From NCBI RefSeq assembly GCF_006385175.1, contig NZ_VFIY01000010.1, positions 62,001 to 126,000 of the forward strand: a stretch of DNA of 64,000 bases. Reading direction: 5' to 3'. Of this stretch, positions 1 to 7,915 are shown one piece after another. The position numbers were made by a program, and so were the translations under genes. Each line of letters begins with the position of its first letter. The stretch's first letter is position 1. A model generated the notes under the pieces. It had not been told where the DNA came from. It saw only the letters and a list, made by a program, of their open reading frames with translations, and made no database searches. Source of the DNA: Emcibacter nanhaiensis. Lineage in GTDB: Bacteria; Pseudomonadota; Alphaproteobacteria; Sphingomonadales; Emcibacteraceae.

Positions 1-413
1 AGCTGGCGGTCGCCGATCATTTCCTCGCGGAATTTGTCGGAGAACAGGTTGGAGAGGTCATATTCCTGGGAGGAATAGAAGTCTTCCACATTGTCCACCT
101 TTTCCTCGCGCAGCAGGCGGTAGGTGGCGATCACAGAGTCCGCGCCTTTCTTGCTGGTGTCAAACGCCAGCAGGTGATCGCAGACATTATCGAAGTCGTC
201 AAAATCCCGGGACACGGTGCGCATGGCGTCCGTGGGCTGGGCTTTCATCTCGTCGTAAAAGACTTTGTAGCGCAGGGCCTGGGCAGCGGCGACCTCGTCG
301 TCAGAGCGGGCGAGGCGTACTTCATAGACGCCGGATTTCACAAGAATCGGAGAGTCATCACTCTCGTCCCATCTGAGCTTTTCGGCGTTGGCTTTCATAT
401 TATCCAGTTTCAT
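1..413 (-). CDS. OlsB-like N-acyltransferase, GNAT fold (partial, C-terminus outside window)
   Basis: The first 137 codons of a gene running off the left edge. The residues after the N-terminus (YEVRLARSDDEVAAAQALRY, then KVFYDEM) match the opening of the ornithine-acyl-ACP N-acyltransferase / 'hemolysin-like' GNAT family. Members acylate ornithine with 3-hydroxy fatty acids, the first step of ornithine-lipid synthesis, in the cytoplasm or at the inner membrane. A following D(F)DDFDNVCDHLLAFD segment fits the core sheet. The start chosen is ATG at 413, with only a weak upstream purine stretch. ATG at codon 6 is an alternative. Family assignment is from sequence recognition; the acyl acceptor cannot be deduced from this fragment. 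Confidence 0.65.
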   Translation of the reverse strand, partial: MKLDNMKANAEKLRWDESDDSPILVKSGVYEVRLARSDDEVAAAQALRYKVFYDEMKAQPTDAMRTVSRDFDDFDNVCDHLLAFDTSKKGADSVIATYRLLREEKVDNVEDFYSSQEYDLSNLFSDKFREEMIGDRQ

Positions 414-572
414 AACCCTGATACATAACCCCCGGAGGGGTCAATTTCGTGACAGCAATGTAAAAGTTTTTTTGCAAAAACCCAAGTTTTTAACATTATC
501 TGTTCCATTTTCCGCCTAACTCTCTACATATAAAAGGGAAATTAAGCGTAACCAATCGGTCAAATCCGATCT

Positions 573-1124
573 ATGGCACAACAGTATATGGTCAATATGT
601 CCACAACATGTCCGGCCTGCGGCGCCCGAATGACCAGAAACAGCCAGACCGGCGCGTCTCTGTGCGCCTTCTGCGGCTATGAACATCTGCCCGCCACAGC
701 ACCCGTTTGCACACCCTCTCCCTACGACAGGAGAAGCGCAGATAAAAGTATATTACAGTTACATCGTTACTGCACCGGAACCAATATTGGGATTGAAAGC
801 GCCTTTACAAGCCCCGCCGGGGAAAAAAGCTATTCCCCCGAAGACCGGGATCTGGACGGGATTGCCAGCCTTTATGTGCCGCTGTTTGCCGAAGACCTGA
901 ATGTGTATTTTCGCGAACGCTACCTGAGCCTCAAGCCAGGCGGCATGCTGATGATCCTGTGCCCGGTGAAAAGCCGCCTCAAGGCCCCCGCCCCGCTGCC
1001 CGGCCAGAAACATGTGTTCGGCCGGCGCTCGCTGTTCTACCTGCTGGAGCGGCACGGCTTCAAATTGCACTGGAAGGACCGCTTCCGCCGCGACCCGCTG
1101 TGCCTGGTGGCGAAAAAGATGTGA
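573..1124 (+). CDS. Zinc-ribbon protein with truncated methyltransferase-like C-terminus
   Basis: 183 residues. The N-terminus carries a two-knuckle zinc ribbon, CPACGARM at about residues 13-20 and CAFCGYEH at about 31-38. The C-terminal half (IASLYVPLFAEDLNVYFRER, then LKPGGMLMILCPV, then LFYLLERHGFKL) looks like the last strands and helices of a class I SAM methyltransferase: the 'LKPGG..L' turn followed by 'LL..GF'. The SAM-binding glycine motif that should come first is absent; a short spacer stands in its place. It is therefore either a domain remnant or a small protein with a new use. It ends 2 bp before the convergent AmpG-like gene. Product is unknown and methyltransferase activity is unlikely. 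Confidence 0.6.
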   Translation: MAQQYMVNMSTTCPACGARMTRNSQTGASLCAFCGYEHLPATAPVCTPSPYDRRSADKSILQLHRYCTGTNIGIESAFTSPAGEKSYSPEDRDLDGIASLYVPLFAEDLNVYFRERYLSLKPGGMLMILCPVKSRLKAPAPLPGQKHVFGRRSLFYLLERHGFKLHWKDRFRRDPLCLVAKKM

Positions 1125-1126
1125 GG

Positions 1127-2488
1127 TCAGCTTTTGACCCGGAGGTCTTCGGACACGGAGCCCAGCTTGCGCATCCAGAGCAGAAGCACTATCCCGGGTA
1201 AAGCAGCGACAGTTGTAAAAATGAAGAAACTACTCGGACCCAGCCCCTCATATAAATATCCAGAAGGCATAGACAGGAATGAAGACCCGACATTCGAGAA
1301 AGATGAAAGCAGTGCATACTGCGTCGCCGTGTAAGCCAGATTACAGAGCCCCGACATATAAGCGATAAGCAGTGTTCCTCCCACTCCGGTGGAAAAATTC
1401 TCGAAACCAATTGTGAAGGCCAGAAGTGGTACGTTATGTCCTACTTCCGCCAACACAGCAAAACTGAGGTTGGAAACCATCATGATCAGGGTTGCAATGA
1501 AGAGTCCGCGATAAGTTCCTGCAACTTTCATCAGAATACCGCCAGCGAAAACCCCCGCGATTGTTGCAAAGAAGCCAACGGTCTTATTGGCAAACGCGAT
1601 TTCTCCATTAGTAAATGCCAAGTCGGCGATAATCTTGGAGGTCATCGAAGAGGCCATGCCATCACCAACCTTCAAGAGGAGCACGAACAACAATATTAAA
1701 TACCACCCATGTCTGCTCAGGAATTCCTTGAACGGAACAACCACACTGAGATAGAGGTTCTCAGCAAATATTTTCCACACAGAAGGGGACTTTTCTGTGA
1801 TATCCAGCCACTTGGAAATATTCTTTTCTTCTTCATGCACTAGCTCCTCGCCTTTGAGCTCCGGTTCCCCAAGGAAAATTGCAGCTGCTGTCCCGAACAA
1901 CACCAGTGAACTCATGGCATAATAAGCAACATGCCAACTATATTGTTCAGCAAAGTAGAGCGCCCCCAAACCTGCAATCAGGTTCCCAACACGGTAGCCA
2001 TACTGGTACATTGCCGCACTCGCCGGCAGTTCTTCGTCTTTCAGAATCTCGATACGGTAGGCGTCCACTACTATATCCTGAGAAGCACCACATACCCCGA
2101 CACAAATGGCCGCGATATATGTAAGCGTTATATCCTCCACTGGATTCGTGGCGCCCAGAACAACAAGAGCCGTCACCAACATCGCCTGTGTGACAAAAAG
2201 CCAAGACCTTCTTCGACCAAACAACTTACCCAGAATAGGAAGCTCAAAGTTGTCTATTAGCGGAGACCAGAGAAACTTTATGGCATAAGGCACTTTGACC
2301 GCTGCAAACGTACCAATGACGGCGGCTGACACACCAACTTGGCCAAGCCATAGCGTCAATGTGGCCAAGATCATCGTCAACGGAAACCCTGTCCCTAGGG
2401 CCATACTGAATATGCCGATCAGGCGCGGACGGCGATAGATCTCGATGGCGTCCCACCAGCTTTGCTTGTCAGGGGAGGATGTATTCAC
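1127..2488 (-). CDS. AmpG-like major facilitator superfamily transporter
   Basis: 453 residues with about 12 hydrophobic segments, an inner-membrane MFS permease. The N-terminal WWDAIEIYRRPRLIGIFSMA, the conserved KFLWSPLID loop, the GRRRSW loop and the motif GASQDIVVDAYR are typical of the AmpG family, which takes up anhydro-muropeptides for cell-wall recycling. The gene starts 33 bp after the comM stop on the same strand, so the two are probably co-transcribed. Substrate is inferred from family only; related AmpG-like paralogues exist with unproven cargo. It ends almost on top of the convergent zinc-ribbon gene. Base composition here (many AT-rich codons) is a little lower in GC than in its neighbours. 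Confidence 0.8.
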   Translation of the reverse strand: MNTSSPDKQSWWDAIEIYRRPRLIGIFSMALGTGFPLTMILATLTLWLGQVGVSAAVIGTFAAVKVPYAIKFLWSPLIDNFELPILGKLFGRRRSWLFVTQAMLVTALVVLGATNPVEDITLTYIAAICVGVCGASQDIVVDAYRIEILKDEELPASAAMYQYGYRVGNLIAGLGALYFAEQYSWHVAYYAMSSLVLFGTAAAIFLGEPELKGEELVHEEEKNISKWLDITEKSPSVWKIFAENLYLSVVVPFKEFLSRHGWYLILLFVLLLKVGDGMASSMTSKIIADLAFTNGEIAFANKTVGFFATIAGVFAGGILMKVAGTYRGLFIATLIMMVSNLSFAVLAEVGHNVPLLAFTIGFENFSTGVGGTLLIAYMSGLCNLAYTATQYALLSSFSNVGSSFLSMPSGYLYEGLGPSSFFIFTTVAALPGIVLLLWMRKLGSVSEDLRVKS

Positions 2489-2521
2489 AGACGGGTATCC
2501 GGACTATTGTTGTTTCTTTTT

Positions 2522-4039
2522 TTAAAAGCTTTTCTTCTGCCGGTAACTGAGCGCCTCGGCGATATGATTTTGGCCTATCCCGTCGGCCCCGTCAAGGTCG
2601 GCCAGCGTCCTCGCCACCCGGAGCACCCGGTGATAGCCGCGGGCGGTGAGCTTCATCATTTCCACCGCCCGGGCCAGCATTTCCCGCCCGCCGGGATCCG
2701 GCTCGGCCACCCGTTCCAGCACCTCCCCGTCGGCCTCGGCATTGGTGCGCACCCGCTCGCCGACACCAAGGGCCGCATAGCGTTCGCGCTGGACATGGCG
2801 GGCATTGGCGACCCGAGCGGCCACTTCCTCAGAGCCCTCGGCCGGCGGCGGCAGGGTCAGGTCCAGCGCACCCACCGCCGGGACCTCGATATGAATGTCG
2901 ATCCGGTCCATCAGCGGGCCCGAGATTTTCGCCTGATAGTCATTGGCGCATTTGGGGGCCCGGCTGCAGGCCCGGCCCGGATCGTCAATATGGCCGCAGC
3001 GACAGGGATTCATGGCGGAAATCAGCTGAAAGCGTGCCGGATAGGTCACATGCATGTTGGCCCGGGCCACTACCGCCTCCCCGCTTTCCAGCGGCTGGCG
3101 CAGGCTGTCCAGCGCCGGACGCTGGAATTCCGCCAATTCGTCCAGGAACAACACCCCTCGGTGGGCCAGGGAGACTTCGCCCGGTCGGGCCTTGAAGCCG
3201 CCCCCGGTCAACGCCGCCATTGAAGCCGAATGATGGGGATTGCGGAACGGCCGCCGCCGGGTGATCCCGCCGCCAGTGAGCAGGCCCGCCACCGAGGCGA
3301 TCATGCTCACCTCCAGGATTTCCGCCGGATCCATGGGCGGCAGGATGCCGGGCAATCGAGCTGCCAGCATCGATTTGCCGGAGCCCGGCGGGCCGATCAT
3401 ATTGAGATTATGGTTTCCCGCCGCCGCCACCTCCAGCGCCCGCTTGGCACTTTCCTGGCCCTTGATGTCCCTGAGGTCGGGGATGTGTGCGTCATCATGC
3501 TCCACCGCCGGTTTCGGCGCCGCCAGCAGCTGCGATCCCTTGAGATGATTGATCAGGCTGAGCAAGCTGTCGGCGGCGATGATGTCCAGGTCACCGGCCC
3601 AGGCCGCCTCGCCGCCGCAGGCCGCGGGACAGATCAGGCCGCGCTCTTCCTCCATGGCCCGCATGGCGGCAGGCAGCACGCCGGGCACCGCCTGCAAGCC
3701 GCCGTCGAGGCCCAGTTCGCCCAGCACCAGATAGCCGTCGGTCATGTCGCTGCCGATAGCGCCCATGGCCACCAGCACCCCCATGGCGATCGGCAGGTCG
3801 TAATGGCTGCCTTCCTTGGGCAGGTCGGCCGGGGCCAGGTTGACAGTAATCCGTTTCGGCGGCAGGGACAGGCCAATGGCGCCGAGCGCGGCGCGCACCC
3901 GTTCCCGGCTTTCCGCCACCGCCTTGTCCGGCAGGCCGACAATGGTAAAGGACGGCAGGCCGTTGGCGACCTGCACCTGGACATCCACCAGGCGGGCCTC
4001 GATACCGACAAATGCAACGGTTGTGATGTGAGCGACCAT
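2522..4039 (-). CDS. comM: YifB/ComM family Mg-chelatase-like AAA+ ATPase
   Basis: 505 residues, the normal family length. The N-terminal Lon-protease-like fold reads HITTVAFVGIEARLVDVQVQ, then GLPSFTIVGLPDKAV. The central AAA+ module has Walker A GPPGSGKS near residue 220, Walker B VLFLDELAEF and the family stretch MNPCRCGH. The C-terminal helical part ends in RGYHRVLRVARTLADLDG. ComM-type proteins are hexameric helicases that extend branch migration when foreign DNA is integrated by RecA during natural transformation. Presence in a non-competent species is common, so it does not prove competence. The start at 4039 leaves a short AT-rich leader upstream. Confidence 0.93.
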   Translation of the reverse strand: MVAHITTVAFVGIEARLVDVQVQVANGLPSFTIVGLPDKAVAESRERVRAALGAIGLSLPPKRITVNLAPADLPKEGSHYDLPIAMGVLVAMGAIGSDMTDGYLVLGELGLDGGLQAVPGVLPAAMRAMEEERGLICPAACGGEAAWAGDLDIIAADSLLSLINHLKGSQLLAAPKPAVEHDDAHIPDLRDIKGQESAKRALEVAAAGNHNLNMIGPPGSGKSMLAARLPGILPPMDPAEILEVSMIASVAGLLTGGGITRRRPFRNPHHSASMAALTGGGFKARPGEVSLAHRGVLFLDELAEFQRPALDSLRQPLESGEAVVARANMHVTYPARFQLISAMNPCRCGHIDDPGRACSRAPKCANDYQAKISGPLMDRIDIHIEVPAVGALDLTLPPPAEGSEEVAARVANARHVQRERYAALGVGERVRTNAEADGEVLERVAEPDPGGREMLARAVEMMKLTARGYHRVLRVARTLADLDGADGIGQNHIAEALSYRQKKSF

Positions 4040-4106
4040 TGTTCCCCCAAGAATATATCCCTTAGGAAAACAACTATAGCGTGTATATTTTTATTTTACA
4101 CCCGCG

Positions 4107-4136
4107 AAATAAAAAAGCCCGGCGGGAACCGGACTT
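4107..4136 (-). terminator. Rho-independent terminator of the 4167-4862 gene
   Basis: Read on the minus strand: stem AAGTCCGG, loop TTCCCG, stem CCGGGCTT (one mismatch), followed by a run of T. It lies 31 bp after the stop of the coiled-coil protein gene and upstream of the comM start, so it insulates the two. Confidence 0.85.
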
Positions 4137-4166
4137 CAATGACTTATTACAATAAAAAAGTGGGAA

Positions 4167-4862
4167 CTAGACGTAGGACAAGGCTTCCAGAAATCCTTCC
4201 TTGCCGTCCTTGCTGCCCTTTTCCTTGGATTTTTTATCTTTATCGCTGCAAGCATGGGCCTCGGGAGAAATCGGTGGCAACGGCAGGGCGCGGCTGACCG
4301 GCGGCAGTGGCTCAACTTCCGCCGCAGAAGCCGCCCTTGAGCTAAACGAACTTGCCACGCTCTCTGCGTGGGCGGTCGCTGCGGCAGCGATTTTTTCCGC
4401 ATGCAGGCGTTCCGCTTCCCTCACCACCCGGCGAACTTCACGCTCGGCGCGATGAATTTCAAGGGAGATCTCCACCCTCATCTCTTCGCGCAGGGCTTCC
4501 GGAATACGCTCCATCTCCTCGACTTCCGCCAGGGATTCTTCCAGATCGGCCAGGCGATCCTCATGAAGGCTCATGACTTTTTCGACCTGCTCGAGAGTGA
4601 TCTCCACCGACCGCTCCAGTGCAGCCGCACTGCGCTCATCCATAAACTGCCGGGCGTGGAAGACAAAGTCGTCGCCGGCGACCACCTCGACCCGAATGAC
4701 AGGATCAACAGCTTCATTCATGCCGACGAACTCGAAGTCCCTGCGGGTTTCCTTGGTATTCAGCACGGAACCTGCCACAGATGACAGACCACCAACCAGC
4801 AGCATGGCGATGGCCAGGCCGGTCAGTTTTTCCGTCACTGTGATATTCCGTTTTTTCCTCAT
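4167..4862 (-). CDS. Unknown membrane-anchored coiled-coil protein
   Basis: 231 residues; I do not recognise a family. A basic start (MRKKRNITVTEK) is followed by one hydrophobic segment, LTGLAIAMLLVGGLSSVAGSV, a signal anchor or signal peptide. The middle (about residues 75-155) is long, highly charged and heptad-like, rich in E, R and L (LADLEESLAEVEEMERIPEA and onward), consistent with a coiled coil. The C-terminal third is Ala/Ser/Pro-rich and then Lys-rich (DKDKKSKEKGSKDGKE). The protein is probably exported or membrane-tethered with the coiled coil in the periplasm. It is a single-gene unit with its own terminator. Function unknown. Confidence 0.7.
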   Translation of the reverse strand: MRKKRNITVTEKLTGLAIAMLLVGGLSSVAGSVLNTKETRRDFEFVGMNEAVDPVIRVEVVAGDDFVFHARQFMDERSAAALERSVEITLEQVEKVMSLHEDRLADLEESLAEVEEMERIPEALREEMRVEISLEIHRAEREVRRVVREAERLHAEKIAAAATAHAESVASSFSSRAASAAEVEPLPPVSRALPLPPISPEAHACSDKDKKSKEKGSKDGKEGFLEALSYV

Positions 4863-4995
4863 GAATGCCTCTAATCTGGGAATGTGGGGATTTTATACAT
4901 TTTTGCCGGGAAAGGCAATATTGTTGCACAAAAAATCGGAGCTTTTCACCAAATCGTGATGTTCACCGGCGGGAGTCGCCCAAAACCCGGAAAAA

Positions 4996-6822
4996 TCAGA
5001 AATAGCGGGCCACCCGAAGCTGGATGAAATCGTCCTGCGACAAGCCATAAATGGGGTCGGCCACGGGCACATTCAGGAACAGCCGGGCGTCCAGGCTGAC
5101 CTTCCAGAAGTCGCCGATCCGCCGGCTGCCTTCAATGTTAAGCAGCTTGGCGGAGGTGTTCATGTCGAAGATGGCGCCGACCAGCAGCTCGGTGCTCTGC
5201 TCGTCGTTGGCGGTCCAGCGCAGGCCGACAAACAGGTCGTCCTCAAGGAAACTGGTGGCCAGGTCGCCGCGGTCGTCATAATTGTATTCCACCAGCACGC
5301 CGAGGTCGGAATAGCCGCCGCCGAGGCCATAGAAAGTATATTCCAGGCCGCCGGCAAAGGCCCAGAAGTCATCGCCCCAGGCTGCCGTGCCGTTGTTGGT
5401 CTGGTAAATGCCCTCGAATTTCCACAGGAAGCCGCCGCGGGTCGCCTGGATATCGAAGCCGGTCTGGTGGATCTGGCGATAATAGGGGATCAGCACCATA
5501 TTGCCGGCCCCGTCCAGCCCGAGCATAAATTCGGGATCACGGGCGGTGCCCTGGAAATGATAGAGCCCGAGGTCAAAGTCGCCGATCACATGGGACCAGC
5601 GGATCGCCCAGTCCGGATGCCATTCCTCGTCACCGGACTGATACATCGTCTGGTCATAATCCACCGGCAGCGGCATGCGCAAACGTCCGCCGGCGCCCGG
5701 GAATTTGCGCTCCCGGAAATAGGTCATCAGATAGCCGGAGAAGGTACCCACCTCGGTGGTGTAGCTCAGGCTCAGCATGGGCTGGCCCAGCTTGTCTTCC
5801 TGGTCCACATCCTCAAGGAAGTCATCCTGGTTCAAGATATCCACCAGGTGATTGGATTCGGTGACGCCCCAGAAGACCGTATTGACCCCGGCTGTAACTG
5901 TCAGTTTGTCAAACACGCCCAGCCATTTGAATTCCCGGACGTCGAAATGACTGCGGTCGTCATCCTGGGCGTCCAGGCGGCCGAACAGGTCGGCGACGAA
6001 AATATGGTTGCCGTCTTCGGAGACATATTCCAGCCGCGGCTCCGCCGCCACGGACAGGGTCCAGTCTTCCGGTTCCGGATAGAAGGAGGTCTGGGGATAA
6101 ACCCGGCCCTCGGCCTCCACATAGCCGGAAAAGTCAAACCCGTTATATTCGTCTTCATAGACGGTTTCGTTATATTGTTCCTCGGCCATGGGGGCCATTT
6201 CTGCCGCAAAGGGGGACGGCTCTTCCATGGGCTCCGCTTCCGGCACCGGCTCGGCCACGGGCGCCGGTTCGGCCGGCATCTCCGGAACGGGCTCCGGTTC
6301 CGGGACAGGTTCCGGTTCAGGGGCTGGTGGCTGGCTGGCCAGAACCTGGCGTGACCATTCCGCCTCGCTCACCGGCAACAGGTCGAACACGAGGCGGTGC
6401 GGACGGCCGTCCACTGCCCGCAGGCCGAAGGTGCGCGACACCGTGGCCGGGCGGCGCAGGGTGATTTCGAGACGGAAACTGTCCTCCAGGTTGCGGACCT
6501 CAACGTCCTTCAGCAGGCCCACTGCCTCGGCCCGTTCGGTCAGGGCCGGTGTAATCGGCTCGCCGGCCTTGTCTTTCAGCTCAATGATAATGCGGCGCGG
6601 ACCCTCCAGATAGCTGACCGCATAGGGCGCCTGCTGGCTGAGGTCCACCACAAGACGGGTCATGTCGGGATGTTTGCCGGAACGGACCGCCAGGACTTCC
6701 GCGTCGGCCGTCGTACCGCTAAGGGCGGCCGTCAATGACAGAGCGGCGACAGCGGTGCTGCGGCCCAAACGCCGTTTCAGTACGGCATTTGCTTTTCCGT
6801 TTCCAGTATCGGTCTTGCGCAC
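4996..6822 (-). CDS. Envelope trio 1: AMIN domain fused to an outer-membrane beta-barrel
   Basis: About 608 residues if begun at the GTG at 6822. An ATG at 6900 extends the frame but gives an odd leader and no good ribosome site, whereas the GTG has GGGG six bases upstream and is followed directly by a signal peptide ending near TTADA. Residues about 43-135 (EVLAVRSGKHPDMTRLVVDL, then GPRRIIIELKD, then RPHRLVFDLLP) are an AMIN domain, which in AmiC and PilQ localises proteins to peptidoglycan. A Pro/Glu linker (PEPEPVPEPEPVPEMP) of about 50 residues leads into a barrel of about 380 residues with alternating aromatic strands, the VFWGVTES motif and a C-terminal Phe (RVARYF), as in outer-membrane proteins. 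The barrel resembles the DUF1302-type barrel of trio 2 at 58455-59816. It lies downstream of the LolA-like and RND genes with the same order. Inferred role: outer-membrane end of the RND/LolA-like relay. Confidence 0.75.
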   Translation of the reverse strand: MRKTDTGNGKANAVLKRRLGRSTAVAALSLTAALSGTTADAEVLAVRSGKHPDMTRLVVDLSQQAPYAVSYLEGPRRIIIELKDKAGEPITPALTERAEAVGLLKDVEVRNLEDSFRLEITLRRPATVSRTFGLRAVDGRPHRLVFDLLPVSEAEWSRQVLASQPPAPEPEPVPEPEPVPEMPAEPAPVAEPVPEAEPMEEPSPFAAEMAPMAEEQYNETVYEDEYNGFDFSGYVEAEGRVYPQTSFYPEPEDWTLSVAAEPRLEYVSEDGNHIFVADLFGRLDAQDDDRSHFDVREFKWLGVFDKLTVTAGVNTVFWGVTESNHLVDILNQDDFLEDVDQEDKLGQPMLSLSYTTEVGTFSGYLMTYFRERKFPGAGGRLRMPLPVDYDQTMYQSGDEEWHPDWAIRWSHVIGDFDLGLYHFQGTARDPEFMLGLDGAGNMVLIPYYRQIHQTGFDIQATRGGFLWKFEGIYQTNNGTAAWGDDFWAFAGGLEYTFYGLGGGYSDLGVLVEYNYDDRGDLATSFLEDDLFVGLRWTANDEQSTELLVGAIFDMNTSAKLLNIEGSRRIGDFWKVSLDARLFLNVPVADPIYGLSQDDFIQLRVARYF

Positions 6823-6973
6823 GAATAACCCCGTCTTTTTATCATTGATTCTCGGAAACTTTTGCAGAAACAAATGTAGAAGGAGATAAAAACTCAGCAT
6901 ATTTAAATAGTTCTTTCGAGGTATTTAAATAAACTTGTGAGCTTTCTTCCTCAACCTGCTCAGTTCCTTAAGG

Positions 6974-6992
6974 TTAATCCGGCATTAACCAT
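6974..6992 (+). promoter_or_regulatory. CtrA-type box upstream of trio 1 barrel gene
   Basis: TTAA, seven bases (tccggca), then TTAACCAT: an exact match to the alphaproteobacterial CtrA consensus TTAA-N7-TTAAC. It lies 150 bp upstream of the GTG at 6822, in the 6823-7096 gap, and suggests that the barrel gene has its own cell-cycle-linked promoter besides read-through from the LolA-like gene. The match is seen; binding is inferred. Confidence 0.45.
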
Positions 6993-7041
6993 AATTCAGA
7001 GACAAGATTAGCGGACAGCAACCATAAATAAAGGGGAAAGT

Positions 7042-7065
7042 CCGGCATTTTTTAGCAAATGCCGG
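7042..7065 (-). terminator. Hairpin after the trio 1 LolA-like gene
   Basis: A perfect 9-bp stem (CCGGCATTT / AAATGCCGG) with a 6-base loop, starting 32 bp after the LolA-like stop. On the minus strand the following bases are ACTTTCCCCTTTATTT, a poor but T-containing tail. It is a weak terminator or an RNA-stability element that would lower expression of the barrel gene relative to the two upstream genes. Confidence 0.5.
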
Positions 7066-7096
7066 GAATCTCGCAGGAAATAAGGGGTTTCGAATG

Positions 7097-7915
7097 TTAC
7101 TTCGCCGTCTTCATTCGGGACTTGGTAAAGTCGATATCTTCCAGCCCCTGCTGAAAATCATAGCGACTCATGAGCAGGCGTGTGGTTTTACCGGTCAGCT
7201 TGTTAACCATGTAAAGCTCGTGGGCGCGCCAATATTTGTCCAGATATTTCTGGTACTTGCTCATAATCAGGGTTTTGAAGTGAGCCCCGCCGCGATTGAA
7301 AAATTCGATCTTATGGACTCGATATTCATCCGTATCAATCCAGGAAATAATCTTGGTATAGCCGGATCCTTCATAAAGCGGATAGGATTCCACCACATGG
7401 CAGGTCATGCTGCCGCAGGCTTCGTCCCGTAGCCATTTGTAGCTGTATTTCCCCACTTCGCGGGAGGACATGTCCTCGTAGGAAAATTCGCTGCCCATGA
7501 ACGGGCCGGACTTGCTGCGGCTGTCGATGCGCTTGATACGGCCCTTCTGGCCCAGCGCCGGAAAATAAATCCACTGGTCGTCCGGCTCGAGGATCTTGGA
7601 ATGGGTCAGCAGCACAGTACCTTTGACATCCGGCGGCCGGTCGAAAATTACTAGTGATTTGTCGCCCAGATCCCGATCCTCGACCTCGAGGGTTTTGATT
7701 TTGAGATAGCGCATGCTGGTCTTGCCCTGCCTGTTGGTCAGGATCATTTCCAGTTCGGTAACGCTGTCGCCATAGCCCAGATCGCGGCGATCCATTTCTT
7801 CGGCAATCGCCAGTCCTTTTTCTTCCGCTGTCTCGGCCATGGCCGGCGCGGACAGGCCGGGAAGGCCCGCCAGCAAAAGGAGGGAGAGGAAAGCGGCAGC
7901 TTTAGGCATTTGCAT
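7097..7915 (-). CDS. Envelope trio 1: LolA-like outer-membrane lipoprotein-sorting protein
   Basis: About 272 residues. The start chosen is the ATG at 7915 (AGGA ten bases upstream), inside the end of the RND gene, so the two are translationally coupled. A signal peptide (MPKAAAFLSLLLLAGLPGLSAPAMA) is followed by a LolA/LolB-like half-barrel sequence: DSVTELEMILTNRQGKTSMRY, then PPDVKGTVLLTHS, then DDQWIYFPALGQKGRI, then GSEFSYEDMS. These are hallmarks of the 'outer membrane lipoprotein-sorting protein' family (PF17131-like), which are soluble periplasmic lipid carriers usually next to MMPL-type RND permeases. Two cysteines near the middle (ACGSMTC) could form a disulfide. Homologous to 59850-60635. 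Inferred role: it takes a hydrophobic cargo from the RND permease and carries it across the periplasm. Confidence 0.85.
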   Translation of the reverse strand: MQMPKAAAFLSLLLLAGLPGLSAPAMAETAEEKGLAIAEEMDRRDLGYGDSVTELEMILTNRQGKTSMRYLKIKTLEVEDRDLGDKSLVIFDRPPDVKGTVLLTHSKILEPDDQWIYFPALGQKGRIKRIDSRSKSGPFMGSEFSYEDMSSREVGKYSYKWLRDEACGSMTCHVVESYPLYEGSGYTKIISWIDTDEYRVHKIEFFNRGGAHFKTLIMSKYQKYLDKYWRAHELYMVNKLTGKTTRLLMSRYDFQQGLEDIDFTKSRMKTAK

